Shown here: positions 9,092 to 17,455 of the stretch, piece after piece | Layout: every line of letters begins with the position of its first letter | How positions within the stretch are numbered: position 1 is the first letter of the stretch | NCBI GenBank assembly: GCA_018398765.1 | Contig: JAHBMJ010001312.1 | Location: 1 to 20,754 of the forward strand | From: Chromera velia | Taxonomy: Eukaryota; Sar; Chromeraceae | Reading direction: 5' to 3' | DNA length: 20,754 bases | Notes under the pieces: model-generated | Told to the model about the DNA's origin: nothing | The model's database searches: none | Seen by the model: the letters and a program-made list of their open reading frames with translations, nothing else | Translations under genes and position numbers: made by a program

Positions 9092-9991
9092 ATGGCTGAG
9101 AATCCTCTCAAGGCAGGAGGGCGTCAGCTGTCAGCAGACGAGATCGCCGCCTACCATCGTGACGGCATGCTGGTGGTGAGGAACTTTTTCTCGAAGGAGG
9201 AGGAGGCAGTGGTTGTGCGTGCAACCAACGACATCCAGAATTTCCCTGAGGAAAAGGGAAAGCAGATGATCTACTTTGAAACAACTCCCTCAGGGGAGAG
9301 ACGTCTGTGTCGTACAGAGAACTACATTCCCTATCATTCCGAGCTAAAGGCTCTCTTTGAAGGAAAGCTAGTAGACGCAGTGGCCGATCTACTCGGAGAG
9401 CCGGCTGTGCTCTTCAAAGAGAAGATCAACTACAAATTTCCGGGTGCGAAGGGGTTTGGGGCCCATCAAGACAGCCCTGCATACAAGGAGTTCCCCCAGA
9501 AAACCATCCTCACTGCAATGGTGTCTGCGGATCCGAGTACGATTGAGAATGGATGTTTGGAGATGGTTCGGGGAAAGCATACAGAGGGGATTGTTGCCCA
9601 AAATGACGACGGCACAATTTCCACGTCTCTGTGCGAGACTTATAAGTGGGAGTCACTCCTGCTTGGCCCTGCCGACGTTGCCTTCTTCAGCGCCGATACA
9701 CCGCACCGATCGGGTCCGAATGCCAGTCAGGGAAGCAGACGGGCGCACTTCCTCACCTTCAACCCCGCCTCAGAGGGACAGCACAGAGACGGGTATTACG
9801 CAGAGAAGAGAAAGAAGTTTCCTCCCCCCGTTGAAATGGAGCCAGGCAAAGACTACTCTGAAGGTGCAAAGATCTACAACCTTGCCAACCCGATCTCTGT
9901 GAACAGACCCGACTCGGGGGCTGACGCAGCACGTCCGGGTGTTGCGGCAGCGGCGACTTCCAACTCCCTTGCTGCTGTCAGCGCCAGCTGA
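9092..9991 (+). CDS. PhyH-family Fe(II)/2-oxoglutarate dioxygenase, 2-aminoethylphosphonate dioxygenase-like
   Basis: An intact 299-residue protein in a single open frame. It belongs to the phytanoyl-CoA dioxygenase (PhyH) family, which uses Fe(II), O2 and 2-oxoglutarate to hydroxylate a substrate. The iron ligands are visible as the H-x-D pair H125 and D127 in GFGAHQDSPAY and the distal H205 in DTPHRSGPN; R216 or R217 is the likely 2-oxoglutarate anchor. The block FKEKINYKFPG before the H-x-D pair, and ENGCLEMVRGKH and NPASEG after it, resemble the PhnY-type 2-aminoethylphosphonate dioxygenases more than human phytanoyl-CoA hydroxylase. The substrate is therefore inferred, not proven. Residues 272-299 form an Ala/Ser-rich tail with no SKL-type peroxisomal signal. 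ATG 9092 gives the normal start of the family (ADEIAAYHRDGMLVVRNFF). No partner such as the HD-domain enzyme PhnZ is in the window. The gene is intronless beside an eight-intron neighbour, so transfer from bacteria is possible. Confidence 0.88.
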   Translation: MAENPLKAGGRQLSADEIAAYHRDGMLVVRNFFSKEEEAVVVRATNDIQNFPEEKGKQMIYFETTPSGERRLCRTENYIPYHSELKALFEGKLVDAVADLLGEPAVLFKEKINYKFPGAKGFGAHQDSPAYKEFPQKTILTAMVSADPSTIENGCLEMVRGKHTEGIVAQNDDGTISTSLCETYKWESLLLGPADVAFFSADTPHRSGPNASQGSRRAHFLTFNPASEGQHRDGYYAEKRKKFPPPVEMEPGKDYSEGAKIYNLANPISVNRPDSGADAARPGVAAAATSNSLAAVSAS

Positions 9992-10560
9992 TCGATCGAC
10001 TGACAACTCGTGCGGAAGCATTTATTTCTGTATTATCGATCTGTTTCTGTACAAGAATTCACTTCCCCTTTCCTCCCCATTTTTCTCACGGGTTGACGCT
10101 GCGGCTTCCCGGACAGATCGTGGAGGACCGACCAGTGGGGACTTTCGCTTTGGTTTCTTTTATCTGGAATGTCTGCTTCTCTGTTTTGTGCGGGTCTGTT
10201 TTGCTTCCCGTCCCCTTCTCCCATGTGGCACCGTGGATTGTTTCCAAAGAAGAAAAAGAGAAAAAACACCACTCTATAATGAGATTGGAAGAGTCTGAAG
10301 GTTTTGATTGTTCACTGTATGCGACTAAGACTGTATTTTTCGTGATAACTTTCGTCTTCTCAGCCCAGTTTGTGCATGCCTCTCTCTCTGTATACGATCA
10401 GCCGTCTGCGTACAGAACACTTCCTCCTGTCACATATGGATTTGGTACACGTGAAGCCATGTTTATGCAACCCTATATATAGATGCAACACCGTGTCAAT
10501 ATATATTGGCACGTGAAGCTAGACGTCACGGTGAAGCTATATCGATATGAATGCATGCGT
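9992..10560. other. 3' flank of the PhyH gene, intergenic
   Basis: T-rich sequence with no convincing reading frame. A long open frame at 10093-10482 begins at a non-ATG codon and shows no family signature. No AATAAA was seen close to the stop codon. At 10448-10537 there are three CACGTGAAGC-like words and a 20-bp hairpin. Confidence 0.5.
10493..10512. repeat. 20-bp inverted repeat with flanking CACGTGAAGC words
   Basis: GTGTCAATATATATTGGCAC folds on itself with one G-T pair and no loop. CACGTGAAGC occurs at 10448-10457 and 10510-10519, and CACGGTGAAGC at 10527-10537. They sit at the left edge of the AT-rich island and could be its terminus or a regulatory cluster. Confidence 0.4.
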
Positions 10561-11240
10561 CTTATTGCGATTCACAGTGATAAAGGCTATAAAATTTAAA
10601 ATTAAAAGCAGTCACAACTTAATTTTGATGTGAATTTTGTTGTATGATTGATTTTTTTAACAGTTCTAACTGAGTTTTTTTGTAATTAAGTTTATTATTT
10701 TTTTTTACATTTTTTCTATAGTATTTTTTTTAATTTTTCATCACTAATACGATTCACTATATACTACTACTACTTGAAGTATACCGGAGCCATTGTTACC
10801 CTATCAGGCCTATCCTGGACCCTATTACATTTTGGAGTAATTGGAAGAATGAGAATGCCCAATTAGGACTCTAAGAGACTATACTGTTAGTTATTTCCTA
10901 GGTTATTTCAAATCAGAATTTCCTAATCTAGAGCAAATTCAAAATATTTTTCTATACCCTAGGGCGGAACATATCAATCAATCAATTCTATGACAGTTAA
11001 AAAACTTAGGGTACTCAGCTATATTTTTTTAGGTACATCTTTACATACAAACGTTTTAAAACTCAAAAATTTTGATCAAATAGATATACATATTAAAAAA
11101 AAAAAAAGCTTTACATGTATATTTAACCTTTAAAAAATATAATTGGAAATTTAGATTTAATTGGAAATCCAATGTTTCAATTGGAAAGCACATACGTTTA
11201 GTGATTTACATACTCTAAAGGGCCTATACACATGCATATG
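10560..11240. other. AT-rich island with a decayed reading frame of unknown origin
   Basis: Base composition drops abruptly from about half GC to strongly AT-rich, with T8-9 and A13 runs. Between about 10785 and 11050 one + frame reads like degraded protein, for example RDYTVSYFLGYFKSEFPNLE near 10875, but it is interrupted. Other frames there also give protein-like snippets, so even the frame is uncertain. I do not recognise the family. It could be organelle-derived DNA, a transposon relic or chance. Confidence 0.45.
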
Positions 11241-11823
11241 CCACAGTTGAAGACTTACGGGTATTGCGGCGAAATTCTGCACACACACTGGAACCTTCAA
11301 ACTTTCTTTCGTGAGACTTGAGACCCGTGGCCAGCTTGCTCAAGTTGGGACATTGCGTGCCTTTTGCTTATGAATAAATTTGTCCTGAATTCCCCTCCCA
11401 CAACATGAATGGGTAGATGACTGCTCCACTTTGGAACACGAAACAACCATCCGCAAAGTAGATCGAGACGATTTGTTTACAAGAGAAGAGTGGGTGTGCG
11501 GGTCTTGCCAACTGGACCTGAGTCCTACAACAGACTGCAGAGTGAAATAAATGGCAACCAACTTTAGAGAACACATGAACGCATCTCGGAAAAATATGCG
11601 TAAGACCACCCGCCCTCTCTTGCTTTCATCACACGCACGCTAGCTGAACCTTACTCTGTGCATGCATGTGCCTGCCAACCCGGCTGGAAGATTTTGCTTT
11701 CAATTCTGCTTTTCCACAGGAACAAAAATCTGGCTAAAAATTCCACCTTCACTCCAGTGTCTATATACTCGATCCCTTTGATAGACCCATCTCTGAATTT
11801 TCTCCTCTCAACTTCTTAATCAA
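11241..11823. other. Intergenic, includes the expected 3' UTR of the IFRD gene (- strand)
   Basis: About half GC again, with no reading frame that looks coding on either strand. It should contain the 3' UTR and poly(A) site of the minus-strand gene ending at 11824, but no clear AATAAA was seen on that strand. Confidence 0.45.
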
Positions 11824-12105
11824 TCACGTCCCATTGGTCATCACTTTCTCGAGTGATTTTCGAGAAGTTTCGTGCGGTACCCCCCCTGTCGTCTCTCCAG
11901 GGACGACAGACTTTGTATTCTCCTTCTCTGCAGCTGCTGCCCCCCCCCCTTTGCCTTCTCCTGCCAATGCAACCCCAAACGCCCCCTCCCCCAGTCCTTC
12001 TTCAGCAGCCAGCTGGAAGAATTTCATCTGGCGGTCTCGTTTTCTTCCGATGTCGCGAGCCCTCTCGACTGCCTTCCTATCGCTCTTCGAGACGTCCTTG
12101 TGATT
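11824..12105 (-). CDS. IFRD: IFRD exon 9 (terminal)
   Basis: 93 codons plus TGA, acceptor CTGTTCACATGCAG. The basic segment DRKAVERARDIGRKRDRQMK corresponds to the K-A-R-x-K-x-R-D-K-R end of animal IFRDs, extended by a Gly/Ala-rich tail. Ten consecutive G (C at 11940-11949 on the + strand) fall in the coding sequence, so a sequencing miscount there would alter the last 50 or so residues. Confidence 0.78.
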   Translation of the reverse strand, partial: NHKDVSKSDRKAVERARDIGRKRDRQMKFFQLAAEEGLGEGAFGVALAGEGKGGGAAAAEKENTKSVVPGETTGGVPHETSRKSLEKVMTNGT

Positions 12106-12230
12106 CTGCATGTGAACAGGGCAGGGGACATGCAACAAATAGGGGGTTTGCAGTCCCTCGCTTCTGGTGATTTGGAAGGAAGGCGGACAGAGAAGGGCCA
12201 AAGCGCGTGCGCACACAAACGCACGCGCAG

Positions 12231-12286
<56 letters not shown>

Positions 12287-15200
12287 CGAAGGCAACCATA
12301 CAAGCACCGAAGCGACCCTGGAAAGTCCGAGCTCGGTGACTGCCTCTTGATCTGCCTGTCATTCCGTTTGAGGAAAACGTATTATTATTCTTCTCTTTGT
12401 TTTTCTTTTTCTTCTTTTCATTCTCATGTCGGCCCGTCGTTGGACCCTCAGCAGGATTCCCCCCCCCCCTCTCTCCCTTTACAGAGAGACAGGAAAGAGA
12501 AGTGCGATGCAGAGGGCTCTAAGAAGGCCAGGGGTCGTTCCCCTGTTTCTTCTGGGCGTAACTGATCCCGAGAGAGGCAAACAGAGAGATCCCCCACCGG
12601 CTGAGAGTTCGCCCTTCCGATTTGCTCTTTCGTTTTTGTGTCATCACTTAATTGTTCATCTGTCCGAATCCGTCTCTTCGTGCACATTGCGGTTCAGGGA
12701 TCTGGGTTCGAACTTTTCCACGGCTGCTCTCTGCCTTAATCTGCGCTTTGTACTGTCCGTCTGATTAGGTCAGGTAGAACGTGTGTAGTGGTGTAGTTGC
12801 ATTAAACAGAAAAGCCCTAGCTGCATGCATTGAATGGAATCATTCCGCCCTCCCCCCATGCATTGACTGAGAGTACTGACCTGTTCTTCCGTGTGGGTGA
12901 ACGACGGGTTGCCGCAGCCCCTCATGTCGTCTGCGCGCACCCATCGTGCCACCAGACTGTCTCGACCCGCAAGATGCGCCACCACAGCTCCCTTAACGAC
13001 CTCCTTGATGAACAGGAAACGGACCACCGAGACTGCAGACCTCAGCACAAGCACTTCTCGCCTGTCTCCGAGGACGATCTGCATCGGGGTCACGGTCCCT
13101 GTCTGCAACCAGGCAAGCACTCATTCGCGCAAGAGGGGAAAGAGCGCAGCGTCAAAGAGAAAGGAGAAGTCGAAATGTTGAGATAGAGCTCCTAGAGTTG
13201 GCCAAGCTGGGGGATGCAAAAGACAACGATGAGAGGAGACGAAGGAATATCGACGAAGGAAGGAAGGAAAACATTCAGAGGCTGAAAGAGCAGCTTCAGG
13301 GCCCCTTTGGGCAGCCGGACAAAAAAGTTAATGGAGAAGCAATCAAAGCGGAAGCACGCGGCCTGGAAAGGAAAGAAGCACGTTGACTGACACACCTCTG
13401 CCGCCTCTTCCACTGTTTTGCCGAGATCCCACACTTCTTTTTGGTATTCCTTCTGCAGACCCTCCATCAAATTCTGCAGCCATCTTTCTCCCTGTACTCC
13501 ATTTGCCACTGCCCCCTCTGCACCTCCCTTCTCTTTCTTTTCACTGCCGAAGTAGAGACTCCCGAGGTCCTCTGAGACCTCAGGAAGGCTACTCGAGGAG
13601 TCTGCCCTTTCCCTTGCCCTCTCTCGCTCACGCGTTTTGTCCCTCAACCCCCTCTCTGCATCGCTGAGAAGGGTCTCCACGCAGAGGGGGCTCTGCAGTC
13701 ACAAAGGGAGAAAGAAGCGTTAAGGGACAGAGGCAGAGAGGGCGGAGAGGAGGAACAAGCGAGTGGGCGGACAGAAAGACGGAAAGGGATCATTTCCTAA
13801 CCAGGCATGCAGGGCAATCGCAGTCACATGCATCGAAAGAGGCCTCAGTCGAAGAATCCTCTGATGTAACACTAGGTTTTCACACAGACCTTCCGACCCC
13901 CACCCTTCACTCAGACCCACGGAAAGACCACAGACACAAAGAGACAGCAGCAGAGGCGAGCCTTCAGCTTCAGAAAAGGAGCATCACCGCCTGGCACAGA
14001 GACGAAGACGCCCCCCCCATGCAGCCAAATGAAGACAAAGAACAAAGAGAAAAAGAAAAAACAGACCTCCCAATGATCTGCTCCCATAGAAGGCCGGGCT
14101 CTCCACTTTGCCTCCACAACCAGCAAGATCACTTTCAGAGCCTGCAACCAGACAGCAGCTAACACTTCGTTTGTGCATGAAAATGAACAAAAACCTGAGA
14201 TGACTCCTACGAAAGTCAAGTGGAAGCACACACGCAACAAGCGAAGAGGAGAGGAAAACAAAGGCGTGGGAGGGACAAGTAAAGGCACCCCATGGCCTTC
14301 CTGTCCGAAGAAGCAGAATAAGGACAGAGCTGTCCAAAAGACTACCCGTCAAGAGCAGACAGGCCGACAGACAGACAGAAAGAAAAGAAACAAAGGAAGG
14401 AAGAAAGGAAGGAAGGAAGAAAGACAGACAGACAGACCGACCGACCGACCGAACGACCGAACAAACGAACGAACGAACGAACGAACGAACGAACGAACGA
14501 ACGAAAGAAAGAAAGAAAGAAAGAAAGAAAGAAAAGAAAAGAAAGAAAGAAAGAAAGGAAGGAAGGAAGGGAAGAGAGAAACATGACGGTAGAGTTGAAG
14601 GAATGTTGTCAGAATCCTGGATCCGCTCCCTCCACACAAACAGAGAGGGGGAGCGGGTTAAAAGAATCTGTGATGAAGCCTCTCTATCGCACCCCTGTCT
14701 TGGCTCTGCAGTCCCTTCAATCGAACGAACAAACGAACGAACGATCGAACCTGCATTTCCCTTCTGTGGGTGCAAACAACAAAAACAACAAAAAACCAGA
14801 CCACTACCGTCCCAAAAATAAGAAAACTTCCTCCCCACATACCCAAACAAACAAGCAGACAGACCGCTTTCAACAGAGGTCCCTTGCGCGTTTTCAGAGC
14901 CCCCTGTGTGACTGTCCAAATCCTCCCTGGCAGGTCCGTAAGAGACCCCGTCTGTCTAGCACGGCCGTACAGAGACGCGAGTATCCTGTGGTCCCTTCTG
15001 CTCAACAGCATACACAGAGACTCCAGGGACGCACATGCGACCAACGCAACGCCGTCAGACGAGCTGCTGCTGCTGGCATTGCTACTGCTACTGCTGTATG
15101 ATCCGGAGACTTCGCCATTTGCCGAATCAGATCCCCTTCTTTTGAGGGCCCCAGTTGTCTGAGGAGACAGAAGAAGGAAGGAAGGGCAGAAGGGAAACGG

Positions 15201-16850
15201 AAAGAACGAATGTAGGAAGGAACCAAGTGTCCCCCCGTCCATGGAAGCAGAGAGCCGGCCAGTCGGGTAACTAATTGTCCAAACAATTGAGGCAGAAAAA
15301 GTGCGTGAGTGGAAGGGGGCTGAGTGGACGCAAAGGGGACATGTCAACAGATGAAATTGAGAGCAGCGAAGACGGAAAGCGTAGAGACGGGAGTGGAAGA
15401 AGCGAGAAGCACAGCAACAGAAAGGTACCAGCGAAGAGATGGACTCCCCTCCAATAGGCAGTCATCAAGTCACTAAAGGGATTTGTTCTTCTCTAGTGAA
15501 AACCTCAAAAAGACACGTTTTAATGAAACATAAAAATATCTCAATACATATAGACAGAGTGGAAGGAATGTTGTCAGAATCCTGGATCCGCTCCCTCCAC
15601 ACAAACAGAGAGGGGGAGCGGGTTAAAAGAATCTGTGATGAAGCCTCTCTATCGCACCCCTGTCTTGGCTCTGCAGTCCCTTCAATCGAACGAACAAACG
15701 AACGAACGATCGAACCTGCATTTCCCTTCTGTGGGTGCAAACAACAAAAAAAAACACTTCATGGGATCCACTGACTAGACAGGTCCCAAAAAGGCTCTGC
15801 GATCGGAAAGCTGCAGGGAAGGGCAATGCTCCTTATCTCCAGGCTGAGACATCAGAGCTCCCAACGCAGCCTCCCCCCCCAAAGGACAAAAAAAAAACAT
15901 GCCTGCCTGCCCACCGGATGTATTGCCGTCTCCACGAGAGTCACCAAAAGGCTCTCAGTCTCCTCTGACGCCACGTCGTCTCCACACCCCACCAGAGCCA
16001 GCAGACCCAAACACCGAGCAGCAGAAGTACGCACGGCGGCCTGTTTGTGTCTCTGGACGAGAAGGGCAAGGGACTTCTGGAGGTGCTGCAGCAATGAGAA
16101 TTAAGGGGAATGATCGAGGACTTTGTTTTTTCATTCGTCTTTTTTGTCAGGTACAGAATCATGCCGATCTGCTCAACTCTGGCAGTTGGAAGAGAAGAAA
16201 ATGAAGCGGAGACGAGGCGACACCTTGGTCATTTATTCGAGCCGGCCTGAAAGAAGGAGAAGGACCGGACGCAATCAGGGAGGGAAGAAATGAATATGAA
16301 CAGCATAGCAAATTACTAGTCCTTCACTTTCTGCAGTGTCTACCAACCTCATAGAGACCCATAGAGACCCCCTCCTCTGCCACTGTGAGCAAGCAGATAC
16401 CCAGAGCTCGGCACGCCTCTGTGACCTCGCTGGCGTCTTTTCTGTTAAGAAAAGGAGGGAGATGGGTAAGAGAAAGAGAGTGAAGGGAAAACATCTTTGA
16501 ACAAAAGGAGACACGAGGGGCCGAGGGACCAATTCAGCTCACAAACAATTCAGCAAACCCAACGGAAGACCTGGATGGGTAGAAGGGAACGCTGAGGAAG
16601 GATACAGTCGCATGATTTATGTGACACTCCTTTGCGTTCTTTCATCTGCATGGCTTTTTGGATCTGGATCCGGCGGGGTCTCGTCAGAGAATTTTGAAGG
16701 TTATATGACGACTGTCAGAGAAGAGCCCACCCGAAGGAAGGGTTGACTGTCCAGATCGAGTTTTGGTTGTTCATCCTTCAGACCCCGTCCTTTCGTCTGT
16801 CTTAAGCAAACTCCGATTCACTGTGCGCGCCTTTGAGGCCGTTTCGGCTG

Positions 16851-16915
<65 letters not shown>

Positions 16916-17455
16916 CGTGCGGTGTATGTGCACGTGTGCTTGCGGGCAGGTGTGCTCATACGTGGCCGCACATGACCTTCCACCGTCCCTCCCTCCCTCA
17001 CTCTTGTCCCCCCCGCCCCTCATTCGCAGCCTCTTGCCCTTCCAATACTTCAAAAGCTGCCCTCTCCCCCCGTTGTACGCCTAGGTGGTGCACGCAGAGC
17101 GGCTCATTCTTTGCATACCCCCCCTCTCCATGCCCACGTACAGACTGACCCTTTGAGCATAGACCCGATTGAGGTCAGAAGTGTCTCCTGACTGCAGACG
17201 GTCAGCGGGGGGAGTGAGTGTTCGTGTCCCCTGGAAACGAAAAGCTGGGGGTGTAAGAGCTGGGAGATAAGAGGAGAAGACATAATCCAGCTGGCTGGTA
17301 TTTCTTCACTGGCTGACTGACTGTTTGTCGAACTCGGCGGCCCCTGCGGGGTAAGCAACGAGGTGCTGGAGTTTGACGAGGGCGCCCAGTCGGAGAGAGG
17401 AGGACTTTGCCTCTAGGGCGTCAAGAATCTTTTCAGCATCAGTCAATCCCTCCAT
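11824..17455 (-). CDS. IFRD: IFRD (interferon-related developmental regulator) family protein, nine exons
   Basis: Nine exons, read from the minus strand: 17455-17322, 17230-17150, 16441-16348, 16085-15915, 15158-14865, 14141-14067, 13692-13396, 13102-12881 and 12105-11824 (stop 11826-11824). All eight introns are GT-AG, phases agree throughout, and the total is about 549 residues (human IFRD1 is about 450). Residues 1-283 are HEAT/ARM-like helices matching the IFRD domain, for example LDALEAKSSSLRLGALVKL and AAVRTSAARCLGLLALVG. Residues 161-196 are a Ser-rich insert and 300-315 an Arg/Glu-rich one. Residues 393-435 (RFLFIKEVVKGAVVAHL) match the IFRD C-terminal domain, and 466-486 (RKAVERARDIGRKRDRQ) its basic tail. 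In mammals IFRD1 is a transcriptional co-regulator and IFRD2 is found on inactive ribosomes; the role here is unknown. Exon 1 has open frame upstream of the chosen ATG, so the N-terminus may be longer. Confidence 0.85.
12235..12286. repeat. Compound microsatellite (AC)n(AG)n in IFRD intron 8
   Basis: A perfect AC tract to about 12260 followed by a perfect AG tract to 12286. It lies within the 775-bp intron between exons 8 and 9. Cys/Val and Ser/Leu repeat frames across it are artefacts. Confidence 0.95.
12881..13102 (-). CDS. IFRD: IFRD exon 8 (IFRD C-terminal domain)
   Basis: 74 codons, acceptor CCTGGTTGCAG, donor CAG/GTCAGT. VLVLRSAVSVVRFLFIKEVV-KGAVVAHL matches the conserved W-x-K-x-x-x-Y-x-x-F-K-x-V-L-G-x-G-x-x-x-H-L block of the IFRD C-terminal domain. 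Phase 0 at both ends. Confidence 0.78.
13396..13692 (-). CDS. IFRD: IFRD exon 7
   Basis: 99 codons, acceptor TTTGTGACTGCAG, donor GTGTGT. Begins SPLCVETLLSDAERGLRDKT, then an Arg/Glu-rich charged run and a Ser/Gly-rich spacer, and ends in an amphipathic helix (QNLMEGLQKEYQKEVWDL). It links the helical repeat domain to the C-terminal domain. Confidence 0.75.
14067..14141 (-). CDS. IFRD: IFRD exon 6
   Basis: 25 codons, ALKVILLVVEAKWRARPSMG and DHWE, acceptor CTGGTTGCAG, donor GTCTGT, phase 0 at both ends. It aligns with the S-L-A-L-L-F-E-L helix of human IFRD1. Confidence 0.72.
14363..14576. repeat. Tetranucleotide microsatellite cluster in IFRD intron 5
   Basis: Successive tracts of GACA, GGAA, GACC, GAAC, GAAA and GGAA units. 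Opposite-strand frames rich in Arg-Ser-Phe-Val repeats are by-products. It lies directly upstream (in + coordinates) of the first 195-bp duplicate. Confidence 0.95.
14591..14785. repeat. 195-bp direct duplicate, copy 1 (IFRD intron 5)
   Basis: Matches 15556-15750 over 195 bp with a single difference seen near the left edge, at a constant offset of 965 bp. It contains a short GAAC microsatellite and ends in CAAACAACAAAAA. Not LTR-like: there are no TG/CA ends. Confidence 0.92.
14865..15158 (-). CDS. IFRD: IFRD exon 5 (Ser-rich insert)
   Basis: 98 codons, acceptor TTCTGTCTCCTCAG, donor GTCTGT. A Ser/Asn run (about residues 179-194 of the protein) is followed by helical ALVACASLESLCMLLSRRD. The 3' boundary is chosen because it keeps phase 0 into exon 6; a donor GTATGT slightly downstream (near 14845) breaks the frame. 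This exon is flanked by two copies of a 195-bp duplication. Confidence 0.72.
15556..15750. repeat. 195-bp direct duplicate, copy 2 (IFRD intron 4)
   Basis: Partner of 14591-14785. The two copies sit in consecutive introns and bracket exon 5. Sequence outside the 195 bp does not match, so this is a discrete duplication, not a larger segmental one. Confidence 0.92.
15915..16085 (-). CDS. IFRD: IFRD exon 4
   Basis: 57 codons between acceptor ATTGCTGCAG and donor GTGGGC. It holds the most family-like stretch, QAAVRTSAARCLGLLALVGC, followed by an acidic loop and LLVTLVETAI, matching the A-R-x2-C-A-x-x-L-G segment of IFRD proteins. Confidence 0.82.
16348..16441 (-). CDS. IFRD: IFRD exon 3
   Basis: Acceptor CTTTTCTTAACAG, donor GTTGGT. 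Encodes KDASEVTEACRALGICLLTV and onward to GLYE, corresponding to the IFRD helix with a small-residue LxLLCxxL pattern. Ends in phase 0. Confidence 0.78.
16851..16920. repeat. Compound microsatellite (CT)n(GT)n in IFRD intron 2
   Basis: A perfect CT tract (to about 16878) is followed by a perfect GT tract and GTGC units. It lies in the 708-bp intron between exons 2 and 3. Confidence 0.95.
17150..17230 (-). CDS. IFRD: IFRD exon 2
   Basis: 81 bp between acceptor TCGTTTCCAG and donor GTCAGT, giving GHEHSLPPLTVCSQETLLTS and onward to SMLKG. It enters and leaves in phase 2. The short upstream intron is 91 bp. It continues the first HEAT-like hairpin. Confidence 0.75.
17322..17455 (-). CDS. IFRD: IFRD exon 1 (coding part)
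   Basis: Encodes residues 1-44, starting MEGLTDAEKILDALEAKSSS, and ends in phase 2 before donor GTCAGT. ATG 17455 sits in ACCATGG, a good initiation context. The frame stays open for 17 more codons upstream (Lys/Glu-rich) to a possible acceptor TTTCCGTGCAG near 17509, so another coding exon cannot be excluded. Confidence 0.72.

Noticed and set aside
10093-10482. 129-codon plus-strand frame after the PhyH gene
   Set aside because: It starts at a non-ATG codon, has no recognisable domain and a composition like 3' UTR; likely chance.
12830-13186. Plus-strand frame opposite IFRD exon 8
   Set aside because: Antisense to a well-supported exon with matching splice sites and the IFRD C-terminal motif.
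13984-14919. Long minus-strand frame of 311 codons spanning IFRD intron 5
   Set aside because: It reads through a tetranucleotide microsatellite (Arg-Ser-Phe-Val repeats) and intron sequence; only 14067-14141 is coding, in another frame.
14591-15750. The 195-bp duplicates as LTRs of a small retroelement
   Set aside because: No TG/CA ends, no target duplication, and the sequence between them contains a real IFRD exon.
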